From NCBI RefSeq assembly GCF_052113705.1, contig NZ_JBGQOG010000016.1:1-64000 (forward strand): DNA of 64,000 nucleotides. Direction: 5' to 3'. Under the pieces are notes generated by a model, which worked only from the letters and a program-made list of their open reading frames with translations, was not told the origin of the DNA and did not search any database. Below are positions 1 through 7,593 of the stretch, piece after piece; position 1 is the first letter of the stretch, and each line of letters begins with the position of its first letter. The translations under genes were made by a program, and so were the position numbers. The DNA is from JBGQOG01 sp052113705. GTDB lineage: Bacteria > Pseudomonadota > Alphaproteobacteria > Rhodobacterales > Rhodobacteraceae.

Positions 1-1
1 C

Positions 2-91
2 ATCGAGCGCTTCTACAACCCTCGGCGCAGGCATTCAAAACTGGGCTACCTCAGCCCGATGGAGTTCGAGGCCCGCGATATGCTAGCTTAA
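2..91 (+). pseudogene. IS3-family transposase OrfB, C-terminal end (cut by window edge)
   Basis: The frame open from base 2 encodes the typical IS3 OrfB tail (IERFYNPRRRHSKLGYLSP, then a short tail and TAA at 89-91). This end of the DDE integrase carries no catalytic residue except possibly the region just after the final Glu. The sequence after the stop (about 95-122, containing TGTCCACGAAACCGG) is probably the element's right terminal repeat. Whether the gene is intact cannot be judged because it starts before the window. Confidence 0.8.
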
Positions 92-122
92 CCTGCTGTC
101 CACGAAACCGGCAGCAGCTCAG

Positions 123-206
123 CTCACGCTGCCAGACTGGCGGTCGGCCTGGCGAGCACAATTTACGCCTTGTCGAGCGCTCCGACTTCCTTCTTCCCGT
201 CATCAT
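123..206 (-). pseudogene. IS30-family transposase, N-terminal fragment
   Basis: Starting at the ATG at 206 the minus strand reads MMTGRRKSERSTRRK followed by LCSPGRPPVWQRE, which resembles the start of rhizobial and rhodobacterial IS30-type transposases (an ...SPGRPPV..RE motif). After about 28 residues the frame runs into the neighbouring IS3 end and stops at 51. The bases GGCGGATTCAACCGG at its outer edge (about 238-252, minus) look like the element's terminal repeat. The family call rests on a short motif only. Confidence 0.45.
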
Positions 207-252
207 CAACACCTCCGAGATCAGGGTGTTGCGACGACCGGTTGAATCCGCC

Positions 253-840
253 TTGGCTGCCCTGATCCGAATGATGCAGCAGTTCTTTGGGTCGCCCTCT
301 GCGCCAGACGGCCATCATGAGAGCGTCAGTCACCATCTGAGCCGTCATGGCATCTTTCATCGACCAACCAACGACACGCCGTGAGAACAAATCAATGACC
401 ACAGCCACATAAAGCCAACCTTCCGCAGTCCAGATGTAAGTGAAGTCAGCAACCCATTTTTGGTTTGGGCCGTCAGCTTCAAATTCACGCTCAAGCACAC
501 TTGGCGCAATAACAGATCGCTCGCCCCTATCTTTTGGGAGCTGACGGCGGCGCGGGCGCGCTCTGAGAGCATTCATTTGCATCAACCGTTCAATGCCGTG
601 CAGACCACATTCAAAGCCCTCAGCAAGGACGTCATGCCAAACGCGGCGCGCGCCATAGGTCCGATCAGCTCGTGCAAAGCTCGCCCTGACAGCGGCACCG
701 AGCAGTTCGTCCCGAGTCGAACGGGCGCTGCGTGGTCGTGTCAGCCACGCATGGAACCCGCTTCGTGACACACCGAGCGCGTCACACATCCAGCTGACCG
801 GCCAAACCCCTCGGTGCTTCGCGACAAACCCAAACATCAC
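253..840 (-). pseudogene. IS3-family transposase OrfB, 3' truncated
   Basis: This is the catalytic subunit of an IS3-group element. It starts with the usual short N-terminal region, then an HTH_21-like segment (LGVSRSGFHAWLTRP), and then the rve integrase core with the first Asp in WVADFTYI and the second in HHSDQGSQ. The homology stops exactly after HSDQGSQ, where IS30-like DNA begins. The third catalytic residue, the Glu about 35 residues further on, is therefore missing and the protein cannot be active. The frame continues through foreign sequence to a stop at 163. Its start overlaps the end of the orfA fragment (837-839), as is normal for orfA/orfB pairs. Confidence 0.85.
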
Positions 841-971
841 AGATGTTCCCTGGCGAAGCAGGCTGCGGCTCTTTTTAGTATGTCGCGCTCCGCTTTCAGC
901 TTTGCAACCTCACGTCTTAGGCTGCGAAGCTCTTCGTCATCTGGTTTCAGCTGACCTTCGCCTGGGAACGC
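837..971 (-). pseudogene. IS3-family OrfA, C-terminal fragment
   Basis: The last about 44 residues of an IS3 OrfA are present: AFPGEGQLKPDDEELRSLRR followed by the leucine-zipper-like helix EVAKLKAERDILKRAAA. The N-terminal helix-turn-helix is missing, because the frame changes into IS5-type sequence at about 971. It lies directly upstream of, and overlaps, the truncated orfB, so both belonged to the same element. Confidence 0.8.
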
Positions 972-1174
972 ATGCCGAACAGAACCTTCATCGTCAGGCA
1001 TGTTTGGATGGCGGTATCGCTGTAGGTCTGCTGCCGACCACGTTTGCCGGTCGGCGCGGCCTCCCAGCTCATCTCGGGATCGAACCAGATCGTCAGCGAG
1101 CCCCGGCGCTTGAGCGCTTCTTTGTATGCTGGCCAGTTCCTGGTCTTGTAAGTCGGGGATATGTGTCTGCTCAT
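971..1174 (-). pseudogene. IS5-family transposase, N-terminal fragment
   Basis: From the ATG at 1174 the minus strand encodes MSRHISPTYKTRNWPAYKEA and continues through LTIWFDPEMSWEAAP and TCLTMKVLFGM, the recognisable N-terminus of IS5-group transposases common in Rhodobacteraceae. About 67 residues remain. After LFGM the frame enters the IS3 OrfA sequence and stops at 947. No DDE residue is left. The stretch 1175-1330 is probably the element's left end, and GGGCTCTGTTGCACCAAGC (about 1227-1245, minus) resembles IS5/IS903-type termini. Confidence 0.8.
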
Positions 1175-1329
1175 GCATCTCAGCTATCACGCTGGATTCA
1201 CGAGATAAACTCCTCACAGGCTTGGTGCAACAGAGCCCCCGACGGCGCCAGCGCGTCTCGCCTCCTCGGCGTGAGGCAAGGTCCGTCGCCCCGTCCGGAC
1301 AAGGCGACACAGAGGCTCTTCCAACCCAT

Positions 1330-1617
1330 CGGCCAATGAGCATGGAGATCATCAAGGACGCTGTCGCAGTCATGCGGCAGAAGCTGGCGGTTGAAAGAGG
1401 CTTCCGGGATTGAGAAGGTATGGTCGGTCCCCGCGATGGTCGGGACCGGCTCGGCCATCCGGGCGATCAGCCAGTCCGCCAGCCCGCGCCGCGTCCAGTA
1501 GCGTTTCGGACCTGGCGGCGGCGCAACCTTCACCGTAGGGCCGCCCGCCTCGGCCCTATAGACGCGCAGTCCCTTCAGGCTGGAGTCTACTGTCTCCGCG
1601 CTAGAGTAATTGATGCC
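1330..1617 (-). pseudogene. Fragment of an RNase H-like (DUF429-like) conserved protein
   Basis: The minus-strand frame reads TGINYSSAET, LKGLRVYRAE, PPPGPKRYWTRRGLADWL and VPTIAGTDHTFSIPE, ending LDDLHAHWP at about 1330. This matches my memory of an alphaproteobacterial family with an RNase H-like fold, in which the conserved Asp sits in GIDYSGA and GIDHGFS. Here those motifs read GINYSSA and GTDHTFS. No start codon fits the N-terminus, and the homology ends where the IS5 left end begins, so this looks like a decayed gene cut by the IS. The family assignment is from memory and should be treated as tentative. Confidence 0.4.
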
Positions 1618-1945
1618 GGTGGTGCGCTGAAACTGCAGGGCTCCGTCAAAAGCAAATACTGCCCGAAGGCGGCCTCATCAAATCAACGGCTTGCAAAACC
1701 TTTGCCCTGAACGGGAAGACCTCTGCCCCAGTCGGCAGCAACGGTGCCCCGCCCCACACTCCACCGATATCCGCCACAACAGCAGCGGTTTGGTCAGCCG
1801 GCAGTTCATCCCATTAGCCCAGGTTGCCCGCGCGCATAACCAACAAACCCGCCCGCTGGTGAAACCGATGCTTCCACCATTGAAGCAGAACGCCCTCTGT
1901 GGTGAAAACTATGCTTCCCTTTACAATCCACCCTCCGCAAAGGGC
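1618..1945. other. Intergenic, no gene seen
   Basis: The 328 bases between the broken RNase H-like fragment and the HNH gene contain only short frames without recognisable protein and no convincing hairpin with a T-run for the HNH gene. They are slightly less GC-rich than the coding DNA around them. This may be leftover flank of the IS region. Confidence 0.5.
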
Positions 1946-2512
1946 TCAGCTTTCGAGTTCGCTGCCCCAGTAGAGGTAATCCATCCAGGTCTGGTGCAGC
2001 TGGTCCTCGGCCCGGGCGAGGCTGCGGGCCAGCCCGTCCAGCTCATAGGGGGAGGGTTCAAACGGCGGCCGGATCAGCTTCATCCCCGCCTCGCGCGGCG
2101 TGTGGTTGGCCTTGCGCAGATTGTCATACTGGCAACTGGCCACAATGTTCGTCCAGCTCGCGGTCCCCCCGCGCGAGCGCGGAATGACATGATCAAAGGT
2201 GAGATCCTTGGAACAGAACCGCTCGCCGCAATACTGGCAGGTGAACTGATCGCGCACGAAAAGGTTGTAGCGGGTGAAGGCCACCCTTTTACGCTTGCGG
2301 TAGCGTTTCAGCGCCACGACCGAGGGCACCTCATAAGTCTCATTCACCGAATGAACGAGGATATCCTCATAGGTCTTGATCTGCAGCACCCGGTCCTGAT
2401 GCACGGCGACAAAGGCATCTTTCCAGTTCCAGACCGAGAGCGGCGCCCAGCTGAGCGGCTGCATATCGGCATTCAACACCAGGGTGCGCAGGTTGCCCAC
2501 ATTCATCGTCAT
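1946..2512 (-). CDS. HNH endonuclease domain protein
   Basis: A 188-residue protein of the small alphaproteobacterial HNH family that begins ...RTLVLNADMQPLSWAPLSVW. The N-terminal half is family-specific. The HNH core is in the C-terminal half: CQYCGERF supplies the first Cys pair, LTFDHVIPRSRGG the DH catalytic motif, and W.NIVASCQYDN the Asn/zinc-knuckle region. The second CxxC, which normally holds zinc, reads CQYD here, so one ligand appears replaced. I chose the ATG at 2512 (MTMN...) because the conserved sequence starts there; ATG 2506 is equally possible. An upstream small frame ends in an ATGA overlap with this start. Role in the cell is unknown; the family is usually chromosomal and not part of restriction loci. 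Confidence 0.8.
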   Translation of the reverse strand: MTMNVGNLRTLVLNADMQPLSWAPLSVWNWKDAFVAVHQDRVLQIKTYEDILVHSVNETYEVPSVVALKRYRKRKRVAFTRYNLFVRDQFTCQYCGERFCSKDLTFDHVIPRSRGGTASWTNIVASCQYDNLRKANHTPREAGMKLIRPPFEPSPYELDGLARSLARAEDQLHQTWMDYLYWGSELES

Positions 2513-2820
2513 GCGGCACCCCCGATCCGGCGCGCCGCGGAGGCGGGACGCCGGGCATAAAAAAAGCGCGTGAAGCACACGCGCGGACAAGACAGGTCAG
2601 ACAGGATCGGCAGGCGGGTCCCCAGGCTCGGCAGAAGCGCAAGGATCTGCGGACTGCGGGCCTGCGGCCGCCTCATGCGAGGACTGCTCGCATGGTCATT
2701 GGGCGCGGGCTGGCGGCGCCAGCTCTGCCCGGTCTGCGGCCTCTGTCGGCCCGCAAACGCCCTCGGCGCCGCCTGTTCGGCGGTCCGGTCGCGCTGCATT
2801 GGGTATCGGTCATTCGGCAT
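2509..2820 (-). CDS. Possible 103-residue Arg/Pro-rich protein upstream of the HNH gene
   Basis: A frame starting MPNDRYPMQRDRTAEQ has a good ribosome-binding site (GGAG six bases before the ATG), lies about 65 bases behind a plausible promoter, and ends in an ATGA overlap with the HNH start at 2512. These are normal signs of a translated, coupled gene. Against it, the composition is Arg/Pro/Ala-rich as in spurious GC-rich frames, no family is recognised, and a terminator-like hairpin with seven T residues (2559-2584) lies inside its last third. It could instead be a leader or a small-RNA region. Confidence 0.3.
   Translation of the reverse strand: MPNDRYPMQRDRTAEQAAPRAFAGRQRPQTGQSWRRQPAPNDHASSPRMRRPQARSPQILALLPSLGTRLPILSDLSCPRVCFTRFFYARRPASAARRIGGAA
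2559..2584 (-). terminator. Intrinsic-terminator-like hairpin inside the HNH upstream region
   Basis: On the minus strand a 7-bp stem (GCGCGTG with CACGCGC, loop of five) is followed by seven T residues. It would stop transcripts started at about 2884 after about 325 bases and before the HNH gene. It lies inside the possible 103-residue frame, so it may act as an attenuator. Confidence 0.55.
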
Positions 2821-2890
2821 GGGTCACTCCGTCTTCACCCCGCCTGTGCAAGGGTCGCGCAGAGCGGGGATCCCGCCCCAGCTTCCCTTA

Positions 2891-2918
2891 ACTATATATG
2901 GCGGATCGTCTCTGACAA
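2891..2918 (-). promoter_or_regulatory. Candidate sigma-70 promoter for the HNH region
   Basis: On the minus strand TTGTCA (2918-2913) and TATAGT (2896-2891) are separated by 16 bases, predicting a start near 2884 running leftward into the small frame and the HNH gene. Both boxes are close to consensus and the local AT content is higher than in the surroundings. Confidence 0.5.
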
Positions 2919-3084
2919 GCCCCGCAATCTGCGATGCTGCCCTGTGTTTAGCGCAGGGCGATGACAAACGGGTGACGATGGCGCGCGCCGCCTGTTCTGG
3001 CAGCATCCGGCCTATCCCGCGCCGCTTCTGCGCCCCCCCGCGCGCGGGACCGCGTCGCCCGACGCGCGGCGGGCCCGCGCCGCT

Positions 3085-3744
3085 TCAGCCGTAGAGCCGT
3101 TCGCGCAGGAAAGTGAGCGCGACGGTGAGGCCATCGGGCGCGATCCCATGTCCGGTGCCCTTCATCACATGGCCATACACCTCAAATCCGGCGGTCACCA
3201 GCGCATCACCGGCCTTGCCCATATCCTCGAACGGCACCACCGGATCGGCATCGCCATGGATCAGCAGGACCGGCGGTTTGCTTTTCACCTCGCCAAGCGC
3301 CTCGGGGCGTAAAAGACGGCCCGAGAAGGCCACGACCCCCGCCAAAGCTGCGGCCCGGCGCGGGGCCACCTCCAACGCCATCATCGTGCCCTGCGAAAAG
3401 CCGATGATCGCGATGCGGTCGGCGCTCAGCCCGGTTTCGACCATCAGCGCATCCAAGAAGGCGTTCAGATCCGCCGCCGCCCGTGCCAGCCCCTCGGCCG
3501 CCTGCGCCTCGGAGGAGCCATCAAGCCAGGGGATCGGGAACCACTGCCGCCCGAAGGGATTGCCTTGGCACCGCTCGGGCGCATCGGGGGCCAGAAACAG
3601 CGTGTCTTTAAGATGCCCGCCAAGCGGATCGGCCAGCCCCAGCAGATCGGCGCCATCGGCACCATAGCCATGCAGGAAAACCACCGCCGAGCGGGTCTTG
3701 CCCGAAAGCGGTTCTTTGCGGGCGGTGTTCAGCGTGCGGGTCAT
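3085..3744 (-). CDS. Alpha/beta-hydrolase, carboxylesterase/phospholipase family
   Basis: A 219-residue cytoplasmic serine hydrolase of the YpfH/carboxylesterase 2 family. The oxyanion-hole segment is VVFLHGYGADG (about 21-31), the nucleophile elbow is GFSQG with Ser117, the acid is Asp167 in HGDADPVV, and the base is His199 in GTGHG, so the catalytic triad is complete. No signal peptide or membrane segment is visible. The natural substrate is probably a short-chain ester or lysophospholipid, inferred from the family only. Its start overlaps the stop of the upstream glycosylase gene (ATGA), so the two are translated from one message. Confidence 0.88.
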   Translation of the reverse strand: MTRTLNTARKEPLSGKTRSAVVFLHGYGADGADLLGLADPLGGHLKDTLFLAPDAPERCQGNPFGRQWFPIPWLDGSSEAQAAEGLARAAADLNAFLDALMVETGLSADRIAIIGFSQGTMMALEVAPRRAAALAGVVAFSGRLLRPEALGEVKSKPPVLLIHGDADPVVPFEDMGKAGDALVTAGFEVYGHVMKGTGHGIAPDGLTVALTFLRERLYG

Positions 3745-4370
3745 AGGGTTCCTTCGCGTCCTTTGGCGACATGATAATAGGCCCAGAGGATCTGGGCGGC
3801 GACCGAGCGCCAGGGCGACCAGGCCTCGGCCATGGCGGCAAAGGCCTTGGGGCGCGGCCGGTCGGGCAGGTCAAACAACACCCGCGCGGATTCGGCCAGT
3901 GCCAGATCGTCAGGGGCGAACACATCCGCCCGCCCCAGCGCAAACATCAGATACATCTCGCAGGTCCAGCGCCCGATCCCCGGCAAGGGGATCAGCGTCG
4001 CGATCACCGCCTCATTCGGCAGCTCGCGCAGGGCATCGAAATCAATCCCCGCCTGCGCAAGGGCGGTGACATAACGGATCTTTTGCCGCGAGAGGCCGCA
4101 GGCGCGCAGAGCCTCGTCCCCCGCAGCCGCCACGCTGTCGCAACAGACAAAGCCCGCCTCCTCCAGCCGCCCCCGGATCGCGCGCGCCGAGGCGACCGAG
4201 ACCTGCTGGCCGATGATCGCATCGCGCAGCGCGGCAAAGCCATCCGGGCGCCGGCGCAACGGCAAAGGGCCCGCAGCCGCGCGGGCCAGCCCGAAACGCG
4301 GCTCCAGCGCGGCCAGCGCCGCCGCCCCCGCCTCCAGATCATCCGTTGTGGTCAATATTTTCCCGATCAT
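3741..4370 (-). CDS. DNA-3-methyladenine glycosylase II (AlkA-type, HhH-GPD)
   Basis: A 209-residue base-excision-repair glycosylase that would remove alkylated purines from DNA. The conserved core begins at FAALRDAIIGQQVSVASA (about 45-62). The helix-hairpin-helix is LPGIGRWTCEMYLMFALG (129-146), followed by DVFAPDDLAL with the catalytic Asp at about 155. The AlkA N-terminal beta domain is absent, as in the short bacterial forms. I chose ATG 4370 (MIGKIL) because further upstream the frame is only a low-complexity Gly/Arg/Pro stretch. It shares a four-base overlap with the hydrolase gene downstream and is divergent from the MFS gene. Confidence 0.85.
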   Translation of the reverse strand: MIGKILTTTDDLEAGAAALAALEPRFGLARAAAGPLPLRRRPDGFAALRDAIIGQQVSVASARAIRGRLEEAGFVCCDSVAAAGDEALRACGLSRQKIRYVTALAQAGIDFDALRELPNEAVIATLIPLPGIGRWTCEMYLMFALGRADVFAPDDLALAESARVLFDLPDRPRPKAFAAMAEAWSPWRSVAAQILWAYYHVAKGREGTL

Positions 4371-4590
4371 CCGCGCAGTCTGCCGCATCCCCGCGCGGCC
4401 CGCCAGCCCCCTCGGAGCGCCCCGCCCCGGCGTCATGCCGCCCCCCGGCCCGAACTCGCCCCGCACCCGCCCCGCACCCGTCCCGCCCGCGCGCATCAGC
4501 CGCCACCGGCCCGGAAAAACCGCTTTGGCGCCAAAACGCCGCGCAGGAGGCCTCTTCCCAGCTGCGGCGGCGCAGGCTACGGCTTACCGC

Positions 4591-5844
4591 ATGAGCGATA
4601 CACACCAGACCCCCGACGATTCTGTGCCCGCGCCGCAAAGCGATGCCCGTGCCCGCCGCAATGTTGTGGTGCTGGCGATCGCTCAGGCGGTGCTCGGCGC
4701 GCAGATGCCGATGATCTTCACCATCGGGGCCCTGGCCGGACAAAGCCTTGCCTCCAACCCCTGTTTTGCGACGCTGCCGATCTCGATGATCATCCTCGGC
4801 TCGGTCCTCGCGGCACAGCCGATGTCGGCGCTGATGCAGCGCTACGGCCGGCGGGCAGGCTTTTTGCTGGCGGTGGCGGCGGGGGCCCTTGGCGCGGCCA
4901 TTGCGGCGCGCGCGCTCTATCTCGGCTCGTTTCCGCTCTTCCTCTTTGGCTCGTTCTTCACGGGCATCTATATGTCGGCACAGGGTTTTTACCGCTTTGC
5001 CGCCGCCGATACCGCCAGCCCCGCCTTTCAGCCCAAAGCCATCTCGATGGTCATGGCCGGGGGCCTCGTCTCGGCGCTGATCGGACCGCAGCTGGTCACG
5101 CTGACCGCAACCGCCTTGGTGGTGCCGTTTCTGGGTGCCTATCTGGCGATCATCGCCCTGAATGCGCTGGGCCCGATCCTGTTTGCTTTCCTCGACATTC
5201 CGCGCCCGGTGCAGCGGGTCAAAGGCGCTGCGATGGAAGGCCGCAGCCGCCGCGCGCTTCTGCGCGATCCGCGCATCGTGGTGGCGATGATCTGCGGCAT
5301 GGTCTCCTATGCGCTGATGAATCTGGTGATGACCTCAACGCCGCTGGCGGTGGTGGGCTGCGGCTTTCAGCTGGCAGACGCGACGCATGTGGTGTCCTCG
5401 CACGTGCTCGCAATGTACATCCCCAGCTTCTTCACCGGCCATCTGATCGCGCGCTTTGGCACCGAGAAGATCGTGGGGATCGGCCTCGCGATTCTCGCGG
5501 CCGCGGGCGCGGTGGCGCTGAGCGGTGTCGATCTCATGCATTTCTATCTGACGCTGGTACTTTTGGGCATTGGCTGGAACTTTGGCTTTATCGGTGCGAC
5601 CGCGATGCTGGCCCGTGCGCACAGCCCCGCCGAACGCGGCCGCATGCAGGGCCTGAATGATTTCGTGGTCTTCGGCGGCGTCTTTCTGGCCTCGCTCTCG
5701 TCGGGCGGGCTGATGAACTGCTCGGGGGGCACCCCGCAGGCGGGCTGGGCCGCCGTCAATATGGCGATGCTGCCCTTCCTTGTGCTGGCGGGCGGCGCGC
5801 TGATCTGGCTGGTGATGCGGCCCCGGACGGACAGCGCGGTGTGA
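4591..5844 (+). CDS. MFS transporter
   Basis: A 417-residue inner-membrane protein of the major facilitator superfamily with about twelve hydrophobic segments. The loop between helices 2 and 3 carries a degenerate form of the usual motif (MQRYGRRAGFLLAV), and the second half has a corresponding GHLIARFGTEKIVG loop. A hydrophilic N-terminal tail of about 28 residues precedes the first helix. The substrate cannot be predicted; family members are drug/proton antiporters or small-metabolite exporters. The gene starts at 4591, is divergent from alkA with about 220 bases between them, and converges on pgi with a repeat-based hairpin in between. Confidence 0.85.
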   Translation: MSDTHQTPDDSVPAPQSDARARRNVVVLAIAQAVLGAQMPMIFTIGALAGQSLASNPCFATLPISMIILGSVLAAQPMSALMQRYGRRAGFLLAVAAGALGAAIAARALYLGSFPLFLFGSFFTGIYMSAQGFYRFAAADTASPAFQPKAISMVMAGGLVSALIGPQLVTLTATALVVPFLGAYLAIIALNALGPILFAFLDIPRPVQRVKGAAMEGRSRRALLRDPRIVVAMICGMVSYALMNLVMTSTPLAVVGCGFQLADATHVVSSHVLAMYIPSFFTGHLIARFGTEKIVGIGLAILAAAGAVALSGVDLMHFYLTLVLLGIGWNFGFIGATAMLARAHSPAERGRMQGLNDFVVFGGVFLASLSSGGLMNCSGGTPQAGWAAVNMAMLPFLVLAGGALIWLVMRPRTDSAV

Positions 5845-5880
5845 AGACGAAAAAGGGGGGCGCTGCCCCCCTGCTTCTGC

Positions 5881-5978
5881 GAAGCACCCCCCGGGATATT
5901 TTCCACGAAGCAAGCTGAAGGTTTTTTGACCCAAACCAGCCGATTGCTTCGTTACAAATATCCCCGCCGGAGGCTTCC
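5881..5978. repeat. Inverted pair of the GGGATATTT...CGAAGCAA intergenic repeat
   Basis: Copy A (5881-5913, plus) and copy B (5944-5978, minus) are related: GGGATATTT, a three-base variable spot, then ACGAAGCAA. They face each other, so the transcript of either strand can form a stem of about 21 bp with three mismatches and a 30-base loop. The position between the convergent MFS and pgi genes suggests a bidirectional transcription stop or RNA-stabilising hairpin. A third copy is at 18390-18424 and a shorter core at 30211-30221. Confidence 0.7.
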
Positions 5979-5984
5979 GCCCTC

Positions 5985-7592
5985 TCAGCCGCGCAATGTG
6001 CGGATTTTGGCGGCGAGGGACAAGGTGGAGGCATCTTTGCCCAGCCCTTCGGATTTCCCTTCAAGGACGGGTGCCAGCGCCAGCGCCAGCTCCTTGCCCA
6101 GCTCAACACCCCATTGGTCAAAGCTGTTGATCCCGAGAATAACCCCCTCCACAAACACCCGTTGTTCATAGAGCGCGATGATCGCGCCAAAGCTGGCCGG
6201 GGTGAGTTTCGGATAGAGCAACGTGGTCGAGGGCCGGTTCCCCGGGAAGACGCGGTGGCGCGCTTGCCGGTCGAGATCTGCGCCGGTCAGACCTTTTTTC
6301 GTCATGATCTCCGTGGCTTCCGCGAGCGAACGGCCGCGCAGCAGCGCCTCGGACTGCGCGAGGCAATTGGCGGCGAGGAGAAGGTGCTGATGTCCCAGAT
6401 CCGGCTCATGCCCTTCTGCGGCCAGCAAGAACTCGCACGGAATGACCCGCGTGCCCTGATGGATCAGCTGATAGAAGGCGTGCTGGCCATTGGTGCCGGG
6501 CTCGCCCCAGACCACCGGTCCCGAATTATGGGGCAAATCGGCGCCATCCATGCTGACGCGTTTACCGTTGCTCTCCATTTCCAGTTGCTGGAGATAGGCG
6601 GGCAGCCGCGAGAGGCGCTGGTCATAGGGCAAAACCGCGCGGGTGGCATAGCCGCAGAACTGGTTGTTCCACAGCCCCACCAGCGCCAGCAGCACCGGCA
6701 GGTTCTGCTCGAACGGGGCGGTGCGGAAATGATTGTCCATCGCCAGCGCGCCGCCGAGGAATTCCTCGAACGCCGCATCGCCAATGGCCAGCATCAGCGA
6801 CAGGCCGATCGGCCCCCACATCGAATAGCGGCCGCCCACCCAATCCTCAAAGCCAAAGACCCGCTCGGGCGCGATGCCGAAGGCGGCGGTGCGCTCGGCC
6901 GAGGTGGAGACGGCGGCGAATTGCGCGCCCGGATTCGCGACCTTGGAGGCCATCCAGCGCCGCGCCGTTTCGGCATTGGTCATCGTCTCGATCGTGGTGA
7001 AGGTTTTGGAGGCGATGATCACCAGCGTGGTTTCCGGGTTCAGCACCGCCAGCACGTCATGCACATGCGCGCCATCGACGTTGGAGACGAAATGGCAGCG
7101 CGGCCCGTCGTGATAGGGTGCCAGCGCGAGGCAGGCCATGGCCGGACCGAGGTCGGAACCGCCGATGCCGATGTTCACCACATCGGTGATCTTGCCGCCC
7201 TGCCCCGTGTAGCGCCCGGCGCGCACATCGGCGCAAAAGGCCGCCATCCGCGCATGGGTCGCGCGCACCTCGGGCATCACATCCTGCCCGTCGACCACAA
7301 CGCTGCCCGCCAGATTGCGCAGCGCGGTGTGCAGCACGGCGCGGTCTTCGGTTTCGTTGATCTTGGCGCCGGTGAACATCGCCTCGCGTTTTTCCGCCAC
7401 GCCTTTTTCGGTGGCGAGCGCGATCAGCGCGGCGCGCGTCGCGGCGTCGATATTGGTTTTGGAGTAATCCAGAACCAGCCCGCAGGCGGTGGCCGTGAAA
7501 TCTGCCGCACGGGCCGGATCGGCAAAAAGATCCAGGATCGGGCGATCCGCCGAGGCGGCCTGCAAAGCGGTCAATTCGTTCCAGATGGTCAT
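5985..7592 (-). CDS. pgi: Glucose-6-phosphate isomerase
   Basis: A 535-residue cytoplasmic enzyme that interconverts glucose 6-phosphate and fructose 6-phosphate. Both family signatures are present: VGGRYSMWGPIG in the middle and GVILGINSFDQWGVELGKEL near the C-terminus, the latter with the active-site Lys. GEPGTNGQHAFYQLIHQG carries the Glu/His active-site region, and NIGIGGSDLGP the sugar-phosphate loop. Length is normal. ATG 7592 is one base after the stop of pgl, so it is the third gene of a tightly packed zwf-pgl-pgi operon. In an organism using the Entner-Doudoroff route, this enzyme feeds fructose 6-phosphate back into zwf. Confidence 0.97.
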   Translation of the reverse strand: MTIWNELTALQAASADRPILDLFADPARAADFTATACGLVLDYSKTNIDAATRAALIALATEKGVAEKREAMFTGAKINETEDRAVLHTALRNLAGSVVVDGQDVMPEVRATHARMAAFCADVRAGRYTGQGGKITDVVNIGIGGSDLGPAMACLALAPYHDGPRCHFVSNVDGAHVHDVLAVLNPETTLVIIASKTFTTIETMTNAETARRWMASKVANPGAQFAAVSTSAERTAAFGIAPERVFGFEDWVGGRYSMWGPIGLSLMLAIGDAAFEEFLGGALAMDNHFRTAPFEQNLPVLLALVGLWNNQFCGYATRAVLPYDQRLSRLPAYLQQLEMESNGKRVSMDGADLPHNSGPVVWGEPGTNGQHAFYQLIHQGTRVIPCEFLLAAEGHEPDLGHQHLLLAANCLAQSEALLRGRSLAEATEIMTKKGLTGADLDRQARHRVFPGNRPSTTLLYPKLTPASFGAIIALYEQRVFVEGVILGINSFDQWGVELGKELALALAPVLEGKSEGLGKDASTLSLAAKIRTLRG

Positions 7593-7593
7593 G

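Larger units (their letters stand above)
1..1330. mobile_element. Nested insertion-sequence remnants (IS3, IS30, IS3, IS5)
   Basis: Four transposase fragments of three IS families lie end to end, and none is complete within the window. From left to right: the 3' end of an IS3-type orfB on plus (to about 122), an IS30-type 5' end on minus (about 123-252), an IS3-type orfB plus the orfA tail on minus (253-971), and an IS5-type 5' end on minus (971 to about 1330). The joins fall inside reading frames, which suggests successive insertions into one another, with the missing halves outside the window. The fragments are listed separately below. Confidence 0.8.

Noticed and set aside
1691..2560. Plus-strand frame of 289 residues opposite the HNH gene
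   Set aside because: It is the complement of a conserved gene, rich in His/Arg/Pro as expected for a reverse frame, without its own homology or ribosome site.
3771..5660. Plus-strand frame of 629 residues across alkA and the MFS gene
   Set aside because: It spans the reverse of one real gene and an off-frame of another; the two halves have no common character and no family.
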